From: Croceivirga sp.
GTDB lineage: Bacteria > Bacteroidota > Bacteroidia > Flavobacteriales > Flavobacteriaceae
Length of the DNA stretch: 64,000 bases
Reading direction: 5' to 3'
Assembly (NCBI GenBank): GCA_028284285.1
Contig: JANQSA010000004.1
Coordinates: forward strand, 1-64,000
Shown here: positions 18,477-27,243 of the stretch, piece after piece
Position numbering within the stretch: position 1 is the stretch's first letter
Layout of the letters: every line of letters starts with the position of its first letter
Notes under the pieces: generated by a model
What the model was told of the DNA's origin: nothing
Databases searched by the model: none
The model's input: the letters and a program-made list of their open reading frames with translations, nothing else
Translations under genes and position numbers: made by a program

Positions 18477-19375
18477 GCAAACGCACTTTAGCCTTATTGG
18501 CGGCTATTGGCGCTACTATTATTTACGGTATTAATCACACCCTGGCTAAAGGGGTAATGCCGGTATACGTGAAACCCTTTGGGTTTATCTTTTTACGTGT
18601 GGTAGGAGCCGCTATTCTTTTTTGGGGAATTTCTTTTTTTGGTCCCAAAGAGAAAATTGAAATGCGTGACTGGGGGCGTCTTCTGGTGGCTGCCCTTTTG
18701 GGAATGGTCGTCAATATGCTTTCCTTTTTCAAGGGGTTGGAGCTATCGACTCCCATAAACAGTGCTGTGTTGATTACGATAAGTCCCATAGTAGTGGTAG
18801 TGTTAAGTGCCGTTTTATTAAAGGAACGCATAACCAGAAACAAAGGCCTGGGCATATTTCTCGGATTTGTTGGGGCATTGGCCTTGATTTTATTTGGTGC
18901 GGAAATAAGAGGTGATGCCCCAAACATTCCTTTGGGCAATACCTTATTTATTGTGAATTCTTTTGCCTACGCCGGCTATTTGATAGTAGCAAAGAAACTG
19001 GTTTCCAAATATCATCCCTTCACCTTGATGAAGTGGCTTTTTACTGTAGCTGTAGTCATTAATTTTCCGGTTACTATCGGCGAATTTTTGGAAATTAAGT
19101 GGGCTACAATACCACTCTGGGCCTTTGGCGTTATGGCTTTTGTGGTAATTGGCACTACCTTTTTAACCTATTTGTTCAACATTTTTGCGATGACGGAGCT
19201 AAAAGCAAGTACCATAGGGGCATTTATTTATGTACAACCGCTGTTTGGGATCCTTTTCGCTTTGATCACCGGAAAAGATACGCTCACCACGGTGAAGATT
19301 TTGGCGGCCTCCCTGGTATTGGTTGGAGTATATCTGGCGAGTAAACGACCAAAACCGGGCCCTTACCCCAAATGA
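18473..19375 (+). CDS. EamA/DMT-family transporter
   Basis: Ten-helix drug/metabolite exporter of 300 aa, made of two EamA repeats (about 8-138 and 155-292). GINHTLAKGVMP in helix 1, ELSTPINSAVLITISPIVVV in repeat 1 and KASTIGAFIYVQPLFG in repeat 2 are typical. The substrate is probably an amino acid or related metabolite, given the racemase two genes upstream; this is inference. The start overlaps the previous stop (ATGA). The 3' end overlaps the convergent DUF763 gene by 13 bp. Last gene of the arsR-controlled group. Confidence 0.9.
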   Translation: MSKRTLALLAAIGATIIYGINHTLAKGVMPVYVKPFGFIFLRVVGAAILFWGISFFGPKEKIEMRDWGRLLVAALLGMVVNMLSFFKGLELSTPINSAVLITISPIVVVVLSAVLLKERITRNKGLGIFLGFVGALALILFGAEIRGDAPNIPLGNTLFIVNSFAYAGYLIVAKKLVSKYHPFTLMKWLFTVAVVINFPVTIGEFLEIKWATIPLWAFGVMAFVVIGTTFLTYLFNIFAMTELKASTIGAFIYVQPLFGILFALITGKDTLTTVKILAASLVLVGVYLASKRPKPGPYPK

Positions 19376-20580
19376 TCCCCAAATAAGTTTAACTGCTTTC
19401 CCTTGGGAGGTTTTGCGTATCCAAAAACACTTCGACCACCGTATTGGTGTGAATCCTGATTTTCCTTTTCGACCAAAGCCTCAAAATTTTGGTTGGGCTC
19501 GAAATGCTGCTCGGCGTGTTGGGCCATGACCGTCAATTTCTTAATCGCGTTTAATTTATCGGTATGACCAATTTTTGCTTTTTCAACAGCAGTTTTAATT
19601 GTGGTAATGGTCTCATCATAGACCTTGGTAGGAATAGGAAAAGGAGTAGCATCTTTGCCGCCGTGAGCAAAGGCAAACCGTGCAGGGTCGGAAAACCGGG
19701 AAGGGGTACCATGAATAACTTCACTAACCAAAGTGAGTGATTGTAGCGTCCTTGGCCCCAGTCCTTTTAAAAGTAACAAATCCTCAAAACCTTGAACTTC
19801 GTTTTCCTGGGCCAGCCATAAAATACTTCCTAACCGTTTCAGATCAACATCTTTGGCTCGGATTTCATGATAACGCGGTACTATCAAATAAGGCAATTCT
19901 TTTATGATTTTATCCGGATGCTCCTTTGAGACCTCAAGAATGGCTTGCTGCGTAACTTCGGCCTCCTTGTGCACAAGGTTGAGAATTTTCCCCTGGTGTT
20001 CCCCACAAACTGCGGCGTGAGGCTCCTGTACAAAACTGTTGATCTTTCCGGAATGCCAGTGGTAGCGACGGGCCCTGCCGTTATACCGGTGCATGCCCTG
20101 CTGGACTACGGTCCATGCCCCCGTATCGGTTACCAAAAAATTGTGGATGTACAATTGAAAACCATCTTGAAGTGCGGTATTATCCACTTTAGCACTGAGC
20201 TTACTACAGTGCGCCAAATGATGCCCATCCAAGCCGGTTTTCATCCCTACTGAAATCAATTCCTGAGGGGTTTTTAAAGAATGCTTTCCCTTTCCTCCGC
20301 AGATATAAATGCCCAATTGTTTGGAAACGGGAGTTATGACTTGTTTTAACACATTCAAAACGGTAGTAGTAACCCCTGAAGAATTCCAGTCCATCCCGAT
20401 GACCGTTCCAAAACTTTGAAACCAAAAAGGATGGGCCATACGCTCAACAAAGCCGGTTTTGCCATGTTCCTGGATAATGGCCTCCACCATAGGTAACGCA
20501 AGGCTTTTCATCCTGTTAAACAGCCAGGGCGGGACATGACCCCCATGCAAGGTCAAATCTGCAGTACCGGAACGGGGCAT
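19363..20580 (-). CDS. DUF763 family protein
   Basis: A 405-aa protein of a family found in many thermophiles, archaea and some Bacteroidota; function unknown. The start MPRSGTADLTLHGGHVPPWL is the conserved N-terminus of DUF763. The middle (LEDLLLLKGLGPRTLQSLTL-like segment, about residues 265-285) resembles a helix-hairpin-helix DNA-binding element, seen here as GLGPRTLQSLTLVSEVIHG. A DNA-related function would fit but is inferred. It converges on and overlaps the EamA gene by 13 bp. The 283 bp upstream (20581-20863) hold no gene I can support. Confidence 0.85.
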   Translation of the reverse strand: MPRSGTADLTLHGGHVPPWLFNRMKSLALPMVEAIIQEHGKTGFVERMAHPFWFQSFGTVIGMDWNSSGVTTTVLNVLKQVITPVSKQLGIYICGGKGKHSLKTPQELISVGMKTGLDGHHLAHCSKLSAKVDNTALQDGFQLYIHNFLVTDTGAWTVVQQGMHRYNGRARRYHWHSGKINSFVQEPHAAVCGEHQGKILNLVHKEAEVTQQAILEVSKEHPDKIIKELPYLIVPRYHEIRAKDVDLKRLGSILWLAQENEVQGFEDLLLLKGLGPRTLQSLTLVSEVIHGTPSRFSDPARFAFAHGGKDATPFPIPTKVYDETITTIKTAVEKAKIGHTDKLNAIKKLTVMAQHAEQHFEPNQNFEALVEKENQDSHQYGGRSVFGYAKPPKGKQLNLFGDHLG

Positions 20581-20863
20581 TGTGAAATCAATTTTTCTAA
20601 AATTACGAATTCATCACGTAGCAGTCAGCATCTATTTGAAACATCCTAAATCCAAAATCCAAACTCGAACAAATTTTGATGGTATTTATCAATATCTTAA
20701 CACCACAAGTAGAAATATTTAGGGGTTATGACCTATTTTCAGCGGCTATAGCTAAACTTAAAATGGAGCTACTTTTAAGCAGCGTTATAGAAAACGGGAC
20801 CGTTTTACAAAACAGGCAAACAAAAGAATATTACTAACAGAAAAGACAGAAAAACGAAGTTTA

Positions 20864-21367
20864 ATGAAAGAAAATAAACTGGAGCTATTCTCACCAGAAT
20901 GCATTACACAAGAAGAAGTTGTTAAGGCTCAACTAGAATGGGGCGAAGGTATTGTTAAAATTGGCAAAGCTTTTTTGGATGACGGAGACTATGTCAAGGC
21001 CGCAAAAGAACACATTCAAAATCTTTATGGTTATGATTTGAGCCAGGTACTGTTCAAGCCAACATTGGCTTCTACCCACCAATTTAGGGAAACTTTTGAC
21101 GCAGCACTGTCCTATTTTGTGGGGGGAAATGAAACCTATCCGGAAGACAAAGGTTTTGCAATTGCGCCTTACACCAAGGTCCGTTGGGAGAACAGTGGTA
21201 TCATCAATTATACCTGTACTATGGCCATTGCAATGGGGAATTATTACTTCACGAAAACGGATGGTGAGGAAGTAAAAGTCGAGTATACATTTGGTTATGT
21301 GAAAGATATCAAAGGAAAGTTGCGAATAGTAGTTCACAAATCAGCCTTACCCTTTAGCCCGGAATAA
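20864..21367 (+). CDS. Uncharacterised NTF2-like protein
   Basis: A cytoplasmic 167-aa protein with no signal peptide. The layout (helical N-terminus with QEEVVKAQLEWGEGIVKIGK, then AKEHIQNLYGY, then several strands ending KLRIVVHKSALPFSP) fits the cone-shaped NTF2/SnoaL fold. Similar proteins are sometimes labelled phosphoribosyl-AMP cyclohydrolase; I see no support for that activity here, because the Cys/His metal motif of HisI is missing. Monocistronic, with no obvious partner. Start at MKENKLELFSPE is the only reasonable Met. Confidence 0.7.
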   Translation: MKENKLELFSPECITQEEVVKAQLEWGEGIVKIGKAFLDDGDYVKAAKEHIQNLYGYDLSQVLFKPTLASTHQFRETFDAALSYFVGGNETYPEDKGFAIAPYTKVRWENSGIINYTCTMAIAMGNYYFTKTDGEEVKVEYTFGYVKDIKGKLRIVVHKSALPFSPE

Positions 21368-21531
21368 ATTTGAAAGGTGTTTGCGAATTGCCGAATCACA
21401 ATTTAGAGCGGCAATTAAAGAAAAGCAGGGACCCTAAAAACTCTGAAATCAAACCGGCGAAGGTTGGGCACTAAAAAATGCGGTGAAACCCCTTTGCGAC
21501 ACGCTTTAGGCCGCTAAGCATAGTCAATTCG

Positions 21532-22008
21532 TTAAGGTAAGTCTTTGGGTATCTTTGCATACTTTCGGGTATCCGCTTTGGTTAATGTCTTGAAATCTGC
21601 CTGTTTTTCCATTCGGTCAAATGCATCCAGGAATTCCTGTGGCAAAGCAGTCAATTTTCGGGTGCTCAAATCCATCCAGGCGCCCATCATCTCACACCGC
21701 GCAAAGTTCTTTCCGTCCGCATCATAAAAGTCATGCTGAAATTCAAAGAACATTCCGTCCTCACTCATTCCTTTAAAACCTAAGGATACCTGTACAGGTC
21801 TCCCTGGAAAAACCTCTTTAAAATAATAAACATGTTCGTAAAAAACCACAGGACCAATGCTATGATGTGCCATGGTCTTTTGATTGAAGCCCAGTTGGTT
21901 CAAATAGGCCATCCGGGTATGACTCATAAAGTTGATATAAGCGGAGTTAGCCAGGTGCCGATTGGCATCCAAATCGCTCCATCGAATTTCAAATTGTTTT
22001 AAAAACAT
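21532..22008 (-). CDS. Acyl-CoA thioesterase, 4-hydroxybenzoyl-CoA thioesterase type
   Basis: Hot-dog-fold thioesterase of about 158 aa. The start MFLKQFEIRWSDLDANRHLA at 22008 contains the catalytic Asp of the family motif (DLDANRHLANSAY). An upstream reading to 22197 would overlap the divergent oxidoreductase gene and adds non-family residues, so I reject it. Acyl substrate unknown. It is divergent from the nitronate monooxygenase-like gene, and between them lie a minus-strand TATTTTTG box (22043-22050) and the palindrome TATGCATGCATA, suggesting joint control. Confidence 0.88.
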   Translation of the reverse strand: MFLKQFEIRWSDLDANRHLANSAYINFMSHTRMAYLNQLGFNQKTMAHHSIGPVVFYEHVYYFKEVFPGRPVQVSLGFKGMSEDGMFFEFQHDFYDADGKNFARCEMMGAWMDLSTRKLTALPQEFLDAFDRMEKQADFKTLTKADTRKYAKIPKDLP

Positions 22009-22022
22009 AACAGCTATTTTAC

Positions 22023-22034
22023 TATGCATGCATA
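22023..22034. promoter_or_regulatory. Palindromic operator TATGCATGCATA in a divergent promoter
   Basis: A perfect 12-bp palindrome between the divergent thioesterase and flavin-oxidoreductase genes. It lies just inside the predicted thioesterase transcript start and about 20-30 bp upstream of the plus-strand -7 box. The same core occurs in a 16-bp palindrome at 58044-58059. Symmetry and placement resemble MarR-type operators. Confidence 0.5.
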
Positions 22035-22042
22035 ATAGTTGG

Positions 22043-22061
22043 CAAAAATAACATAGTTTTG
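22043..22061. promoter_or_regulatory. Divergent -7 boxes for the thioesterase and the flavin oxidoreductase
   Basis: Minus strand TATTTTTG (22043-22050) points to the thioesterase at 22008. Plus strand TAGTTTTG (22054-22061) points to the oxidoreductase at 22097. Both match TAnnTTTG. No -33 TTG stands at an ideal distance for either. Confidence 0.45.
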
Positions 22062-22096
22062 AGGAAATTGAAATTCCTGCAGCTAAAACTATTGTT

Positions 22097-23071
22097 ATGA
22101 GTAAAAAAGCGCCCTTCCTTTCAGACCTTTCGCTACCAGCGATTGCGGCACCCATGTTTTTGATATCCGGTCCCAGGCTGGTGATAGAATGTTGCAAGCA
22201 GGGTATCGTTGGGACGTTTCCGGCTTTAAATCAACGAACTAGTGAAGGTTTTGAAGAATGGCTGATAGCGATTAATACGGAACTGAATCAATGGGAAGAA
22301 GCTACCGGGAAAAAAGCAGCGCCTTTTGGGGTAAATCTAATTGTACACCCCACCAACCCAAGATTAGAAGCGGATTTACGCCTTTGTGTGAAGCATCAGG
22401 TGCCCCTGATCATCACTTCGTTAGGCGCCGTTAAACAGGTAGTAGACGCGGTGCATAGTTATGGAGGATTGGTGTTCCATGATGTTATCAAAAAACGGCA
22501 TGCGCAAAAAGCAGCCCAGGCAGGGGTTGACGGGTTAATTTTGGTAGCAGCCGGGGCAGGAGGGCATGCCGGGACAATTAACCCCATGACTTTGGTTGCA
22601 GAAACCCAACAGTTTTTTGACCGTACTATTGTCCTTTCGGGCTGTATTAGTACAGGCAGGGATATTGCCTCCGCTATGCAAATGGGGGCCGATTTGGCCT
22701 ATATGGGGACCCGATTCATCAATGTTGAAGAAAGCCTTGCCCCACAGGAGTACCAACAAATGATTGTTGATGCCGGTGCCAGTGATGTTACCTATACCGC
22801 AGCGGTTTCCGGGGTGCACGCTAATTTTTTGACGGCTAGCTTAAAAGCTGCAGGGATCTCCGAAGAAGATCTTAAAAAAGACCACAAAATTGACTTTGGA
22901 AAAGAACTGGATACCGAAGCCAAGGCCTGGAAGACCATTTGGTCTGCCGGTCAGGGTTCAGCGCTCATACAAGATACGCCATCGGTTTCCTCGCTGGTGC
23001 AACAATTAAAAATGGAGTTTAAGCAAGCGGTTGAAGAACAAAGTAGATTGCTACAGCGGTATCCGCGCTAA
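22097..23071 (+). CDS. NAD(P)H-dependent flavin oxidoreductase / nitronate monooxygenase
   Basis: FMN-dependent TIM-barrel enzyme (2-nitropropane dioxygenase family) of 324 aa. LPAIAAPMFLISGPRLVIEC is the conserved N-terminal FMN-site segment, GVDGLILVAAGAGGHAGTIN the central phosphate region with the conserved His, and GADLAYMGTRFINVEE the second phosphate-binding loop. Family members oxidise nitronates, or act as enoyl-ACP reductases (FabK), so the substrate remains open. Its promoter region is shared with the thioesterase, which suggests a common response. It is followed 36 bp later by the YheT-like hydrolase on the same strand. Confidence 0.88.
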   Translation: MSKKAPFLSDLSLPAIAAPMFLISGPRLVIECCKQGIVGTFPALNQRTSEGFEEWLIAINTELNQWEEATGKKAAPFGVNLIVHPTNPRLEADLRLCVKHQVPLIITSLGAVKQVVDAVHSYGGLVFHDVIKKRHAQKAAQAGVDGLILVAAGAGGHAGTINPMTLVAETQQFFDRTIVLSGCISTGRDIASAMQMGADLAYMGTRFINVEESLAPQEYQQMIVDAGASDVTYTAAVSGVHANFLTASLKAAGISEEDLKKDHKIDFGKELDTEAKAWKTIWSAGQGSALIQDTPSVSSLVQQLKMEFKQAVEEQSRLLQRYPR

Positions 23072-23107
23072 GACGTATCTTTATTTGAAGAATTTAAAAG
23101 CTGCCCT

Positions 23108-24073
23108 ATGCCGCTTGTACCTTCAAATTACAGACCTCCCTTTTTGTTCAGAAATGGACACTTTTCTACGATTTATTCCGGGGTATTCCGAAAAGTGAAC
23201 GGCGTGGTCCAGAGGCGGGAACGCCTGGAATTACCGGATGGGGATTTTTTGGATTTGGACTGGAGCGAGAGTCCCTCTCCCGCCCGGAAAGTAGTAATTC
23301 TATTGCACGGCCTTGAAGGGGATGCACAACGCCATTATATTACCGGAAGCGCCAAGCGTTTAAATCAAAAGGGATACGACGCCTGTGCTGTTAATTTTAG
23401 GGGATGTAGCGGGGAGCCTAACCGTTTGTACCCCTCCTATCACTCCGGTGCCACGGGAGATTTAAAGGCAGTAATACAGCATGTTCTTACCTTGGGAATG
23501 TACCAGGAGGTGTATATCTGGGGGTATAGTTTGGGAGGAAATTTGGCGCTAAAGTACGCCGGTGAAGGCAATACCCTTCCCAAAGCGCTTAAGGCCATCG
23601 TAACGGTATCCGTGCCTTGCGATTTAAAAGATGCCTGCGATCAGCTGCTGCAATCCAAAAATGTCTTGTACTCCCAACGCTTTAAACGGCATCTCCTGGA
23701 AAAATTGCGAGAAAAACAGAAGCGATTCCCCGAGCGCATCACTCCGGAACAAATACAAGCCGTTGTTAGCTTAAAAGATTTTGATGATGCCTACACCGCC
23801 CCTGCTCATGGATTTAAAGATGCCCTGGACTATTACGCCAAATGCAGTTGTAAACCTTTTCTACGGAACATTCAGCTTCCGGCGCTTATAGTAAATGCAA
23901 AAAATGATTCTTTCCTGGGAGCTGCCTGCTACCCCTACGAAGCTGCGAAGCAGAATCCGAACCTATACTTAGAAGTACCGCATTTTGGAGGCCATGTGGG
24001 TTTCTGGGGGAAGAGGAATACCAGTTATGCAGAGGAACGCGCACTCTCATTTTTTGAGAGTACTTCCCTTTAA
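23108..24073 (+). CDS. YheT-like alpha/beta hydrolase
   Basis: A 321-aa alpha/beta hydrolase of the AB-hydrolase-4 (YheT/ABHD1-3) group. YRPPFLFRNGHFSTIYSG is the group's N-terminal signature. VVILLHGLEGDAQRHY carries the oxyanion loop, NFRGCSGEPNR is conserved, WGYSLGGNLALKY is the nucleophile elbow (Ser of GYSLGG), VNAKNDSFL holds the acid and GGHVGFWG the catalytic His. All triad elements are present, so it should be active on an ester or lipid of unknown identity. It lies 36 bp after the flavin oxidoreductase and 23 bp before the DUF5689 lipoprotein. Confidence 0.88.
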   Translation: MPLVPSNYRPPFLFRNGHFSTIYSGVFRKVNGVVQRRERLELPDGDFLDLDWSESPSPARKVVILLHGLEGDAQRHYITGSAKRLNQKGYDACAVNFRGCSGEPNRLYPSYHSGATGDLKAVIQHVLTLGMYQEVYIWGYSLGGNLALKYAGEGNTLPKALKAIVTVSVPCDLKDACDQLLQSKNVLYSQRFKRHLLEKLREKQKRFPERITPEQIQAVVSLKDFDDAYTAPAHGFKDALDYYAKCSCKPFLRNIQLPALIVNAKNDSFLGAACYPYEAAKQNPNLYLEVPHFGGHVGFWGKRNTSYAEERALSFFESTSL

Positions 24074-24096
24074 GTTTGGGCATAAATCCACTTCTT

Positions 24097-25455
24097 ATGT
24101 ACAGAGTTTCGTTTTTTTACATGTTGTTATTCGGCGTTTTCCATTCTTGTATCAAGGATGGGGAATTTAATGCACCTTCATCAGATTGTAAAGAGGGCCT
24201 GGAAACGGTAGTTTCCTATGCTCAAGTTAAGGCCTTATATACTGGAGAACTGGTTCAAATTCAGGAAGATTGGAGTATTGAAGGCTATGTGATATCTTCT
24301 GATAGGGCAGGTAATTTCTTTAAAGTGCTTCATTTTCAGGAAAATCCCATCTCACCTGCTGAAGGATTTCAAATCGAGATCGATATGCGTGACAGTTATT
24401 TACGTTATCCGGTGGGGAAAAAGATTTTTATTAAGCTTAAAGGGCTGTATTTGGGCAAAAGCAAAGGAGTATTCCAATTGGGTGGGACATTTTCTGGTTT
24501 CGGAACAGTAACGGTGGGGCGTTTACCCGCCCTTAAGGTACCTGAACATATCCTCTTGTCCTGCGATGATCCTGTAACTATAGAACCGGCGGAGATCTCC
24601 ATTCCAGCTATCGATTCTACCTTGACCAGTACCCTGGTACGGTTCCAGGATCTGGAAATTAATGAAGCGGAATTGGATAGCGTATTCTCCAGGGCAGGAG
24701 AAGCAACCGAACGGGTACTTTTAGATTGCCTGGACAATGAACTTTCGCTGCTCAACAGTGGGTTTACCGACTTTCAAAATGAACCGCTCCCAAAAGGGAA
24801 TGGCAGTATTACCGGGGTATTGCTTAGGGAGAATTCAAAGTATTCTTTGGCTATTCGGGATTTAGACGATATTGATTTTTCCAATTCGAGATGTGAGGAT
24901 GTCATTACCGAATTTACATCGGATCAGGTGTTTTTTACGGAACTGGCCGACCCGGACAATAATGCCGATGCGCGTTTTATTGAATTGTACAATTCCTCCG
25001 AAGTAACTATAGACCTGAACGGGTGGACAATCTTGCGCTACACCAATGCCAATACAGAAGTGAGTTCACAGATTGATCTCTCCGGATTACAAATTGATCC
25101 CGAAAGTACCCTAGTGATCTCGCCGGACCCGGAAGTCTTTACTGTGGTATACGGATTTCCTCCCGACTTGGGGGTTGGCGGAAATAGCCCGGCGGATTCC
25201 AATGGTGATGACAACCTGGAATTGGTAGACCCTTTTGGAACTGTCATAGATGCTTTTGGGGTAGTCGGTGAAGATGGCTCTGGTACCAATCACGAGTTTG
25301 AAGATGGCAGGGCGATCAGGAACAGCAATGTTGACCGGGCAAATCCTACCTACCTTTTTTCAGAGTGGACCGTTTACAATGACACTGGCGATGCGGGCAC
25401 CCTAAATTTACCGCAAAATGCTCCCGAAGATTTCTCCCCCGGAAATAGAAACTAA
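24097..25455 (+). CDS. DUF5689 / lamin-tail domain lipoprotein
   Basis: Exported lipoprotein of about 452 aa. I start at MYRVSFFYMLLFGVFHSC (24097) because it yields a short signal peptide with a Cys at the lipobox; a TTG 21 bp upstream is less likely. The DUF5689 domain spans about 25-250 (EGYVISSDRAGNFFKVLHFQ, DLEINEAELD). A lamin-tail domain spans about 275-395 (FFTELADPDNNADARFIELY, DLNGWTILRY, VIDAFGVVGEDGSGT). Lamin-tail and DUF5689 pairs are typical surface proteins of Flavobacteriaceae, often beside secreted nucleases or phosphatases. Function unknown. It ends inside the stem of the hairpin at 25451-25487. Confidence 0.85.
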   Translation: MYRVSFFYMLLFGVFHSCIKDGEFNAPSSDCKEGLETVVSYAQVKALYTGELVQIQEDWSIEGYVISSDRAGNFFKVLHFQENPISPAEGFQIEIDMRDSYLRYPVGKKIFIKLKGLYLGKSKGVFQLGGTFSGFGTVTVGRLPALKVPEHILLSCDDPVTIEPAEISIPAIDSTLTSTLVRFQDLEINEAELDSVFSRAGEATERVLLDCLDNELSLLNSGFTDFQNEPLPKGNGSITGVLLRENSKYSLAIRDLDDIDFSNSRCEDVITEFTSDQVFFTELADPDNNADARFIELYNSSEVTIDLNGWTILRYTNANTEVSSQIDLSGLQIDPESTLVISPDPEVFTVVYGFPPDLGVGGNSPADSNGDDNLELVDPFGTVIDAFGVVGEDGSGTNHEFEDGRAIRNSNVDRANPTYLFSEWTVYNDTGDAGTLNLPQNAPEDFSPGNRN

Positions 25456-25487
25456 CAAAGCCATCCTTTTTAGGGGGCTTTGTTAGT
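25451..25487. terminator. Hairpin between convergent genes
   Basis: ACTAACAAAGCC (25451-25462) and GGCTTTGTTAGT (25476-25487) form a perfect 12-bp stem with a 13-nt loop. The left arm includes the stop codon of the DUF5689 gene. There is no long T run, but the position between convergent genes suggests a bidirectional terminator. Confidence 0.6.
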
Positions 25488-25510
25488 AATCCTATTGTAG
25501 GGTAAATTGC

Positions 25511-25888
25511 TCAGGCGTGGTAATAGCGCTCTTCAATAATTTTTCCCGCATCATTCCAGGTGGTTCGGACTGCTTGTTCAAAAGTATGGCTTTGCCCATC
25601 CAGAGTATCAAACTTCATTACCGCTTCATAAAAGGAAGTGTTACCACTTACGGCAGGGCCATTTTTAACTTCATATCCGTGAAAAGCTGTAACGGTAGAC
25701 AACAGTTCTTTTTCTAGTGCGATACTGTTTTCCTTACCCACTTTTGGCGCTGCGTTAGCCTCAATAAGTTGAACATCATCAGCGAGATACTGATCCATAG
25801 CTTCTAAGAATTCTCCTTTTACCAGTAAGTCCAGTACTGCTTTGGCGTTATTTTCGATCTTTTGCTCTTGTGCTGTTAACGTTTTCAT
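25511..25888 (-). CDS. SnoaL-like (NTF2-fold) protein
   Basis: Small (125 aa) polyketide-cyclase-like/SnoaL protein without a signal peptide. It opens with helices (AQEQKIENNAKAVLDLLVKG, FLEAMDQYLADDVQLIE), then strands with the cone-shaped pocket (FHGYEVKNGPAVSGNTSFYE, TFEQAVRTTWNDAGKIIEER). Members of the fold range from isomerases to ligand-binding proteins, so the role is unknown. It stands alone and converges on the DUF5689 gene. The 250 bp to its right (25889-26138) hold no gene I can support. Confidence 0.75.
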   Translation of the reverse strand: MKTLTAQEQKIENNAKAVLDLLVKGEFLEAMDQYLADDVQLIEANAAPKVGKENSIALEKELLSTVTAFHGYEVKNGPAVSGNTSFYEAVMKFDTLDGQSHTFEQAVRTTWNDAGKIIEERYYHA

Positions 25889-26138
25889 CTTCTTTCCGTT
25901 TTAGGTATTGTTTGTATTTATTTGATTTTAACAATGCAAATGTATTTTACGCAATACCTCCGTTACTAGGATAAACTTCCTATTGATTTATACATATTTC
26001 CCGGGTAAGCCCTTTTTGGTGGTATCTGGGATAAAAAAACCGCTCTTGATGAATGGTTTAGTGGATGGATCGTGCATAAAATCATAAACCTTATAAGCAA
26101 CTGCATCAGGTTTTAGAACTAAAGGTTATTTTCGTGAT

Positions 26139-26618
26139 ATGGGAGATACAGCGATTTTTTTTGACCACATCCGTTCGGGTAATCTTGTTGAGGTGACGCG
26201 TTTGTTATCCAAACATCCTGAGTTGATCAATGCCCGGGACAGTAGAGAGTTTACGCCTTTAATCTTAGCTACCTATTATGGTCATTTGGAGGTAACCCAA
26301 TTTTTATTGGATAATGACGCCGATATTGATGAGAAGGACGGTTCCGGAAATACGGCCTTACTGGGCGTGTGCTTCAAAGGTTACGAAGCCCTTGCCAAAC
26401 TGCTACTTGAAGCCGGTGCCAGTGTGAACCATACCAACGCTATGGGAGCAACGGCATTAATCTATGCAGCGACCTTTAATAAGCCGGGAATTGCCAAATT
26501 GCTATTAGAGCATGGTGCTAAAGCGGATGTTAAGGATATGCGTGGGAATACTGCATTGGATCAGGCTAAAATGCAGGAGGCTGCAGATATGATCAAATTA
26601 CTTCAAGACTATTCCTGA
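26139..26618 (+). CDS. Ankyrin-repeat protein
   Basis: A 159-aa cytoplasmic protein made of about four to five ankyrin repeats: RDSREFTPLILATYYGHLEV, DGSGNTALLGVCFKGYEALA, NAMGATALIYAATFNKPGIA and DMRGNTALDQAKMQEAADMI. No signal peptide. Protein-protein interaction is the expected role, partner unknown. Its stop TGA shares a base with the ATG of the Nudix gene (26618), which shows tight coupling. It is the first gene of a three-gene plus-strand unit with the Nudix enzyme and omega-amidase. Confidence 0.88.
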   Translation: MGDTAIFFDHIRSGNLVEVTRLLSKHPELINARDSREFTPLILATYYGHLEVTQFLLDNDADIDEKDGSGNTALLGVCFKGYEALAKLLLEAGASVNHTNAMGATALIYAATFNKPGIAKLLLEHGAKADVKDMRGNTALDQAKMQEAADMIKLLQDYS

Positions 26619-27241
26619 TGGATAAGCAGGAGCAGTTAGACCTGGTAAAGCGGATAAAGGCTATTGCGGAAACAGGTTTGGTATATACCGAAGGGAATTA
26701 TGATAAAGAACGTTATGAGGAGCTTCGGGAGATCAGCTTACGTTTATTATCGCAACTTTCCGGGATGCCCTTAACCCGGTTGCATGAGTTTTTCATGCCG
26801 CAATTGGATTATCCCACCCCAAAAGTGGATGTGAGAGGATTTGTACTCAACGGCAACGACGAAATATTAATGGCCCAGGAAAGCGTAGATAGCAAGTGGA
26901 CTATCCCGGGAGGTTGGGCGGATGTGGGCAGTAGCCCCAAAGAAGTAGTGATAAAAGAGATTAAAGAAGAAACCGGAATGGATGCCGAAGTTATCCGACT
27001 ATTGGCTGTTTATGACAAGCAACGGCATCCACACCCTCCGGAACCGTATTATATTTACAAGTTGATGTTTTTGTGCCGAATCACAGGAGGCAAGTTAAGG
27101 GCGGGATTTGATATGCAAGGAGCAGGTTGGTTCCCTATGGACAGTCTGCCGCAACTTTCCGAAGATCGGATATTGAAAAGTCAGTTAGTGCATTTGTTCG
27201 AATTGGTAAAAGAAGACATCCAGGAAGTATATTCGGATTAA
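26618..27241 (+). CDS. Nudix hydrolase with Nudix_N_2 leader domain
   Basis: Hydrolase of nucleoside diphosphate-linked compounds, probably an ADP-sugar type, 207 aa. Residues about 5-60 form the helical Nudix_N_2 domain (LVKRIKAIAETGLVYTEGNY). The Nudix box is GGWADVGSSPKEVVIKEIKE followed by ETG (about 105-127). Compared with the general pattern, Lys replaces the Arg of REUxEE and Ser the first Glu; this is the usual form in the Bacillus YjhB-like group, so activity is likely kept. Overlaps the ankyrin gene by one base. The omega-amidase gene follows 2 bp later. Confidence 0.88.
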   Translation: MDKQEQLDLVKRIKAIAETGLVYTEGNYDKERYEELREISLRLLSQLSGMPLTRLHEFFMPQLDYPTPKVDVRGFVLNGNDEILMAQESVDSKWTIPGGWADVGSSPKEVVIKEIKEETGMDAEVIRLLAVYDKQRHPHPPEPYYIYKLMFLCRITGGKLRAGFDMQGAGWFPMDSLPQLSEDRILKSQLVHLFELVKEDIQEVYSD

Positions 27242-27243
27242 CC

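Noticed and set aside
22009-22197. 63-residue N-terminal extension of the thioesterase
   Set aside because: It would overlap the divergent oxidoreductase gene and its promoter, and the family starts at MFLKQFEIRWSDLD.
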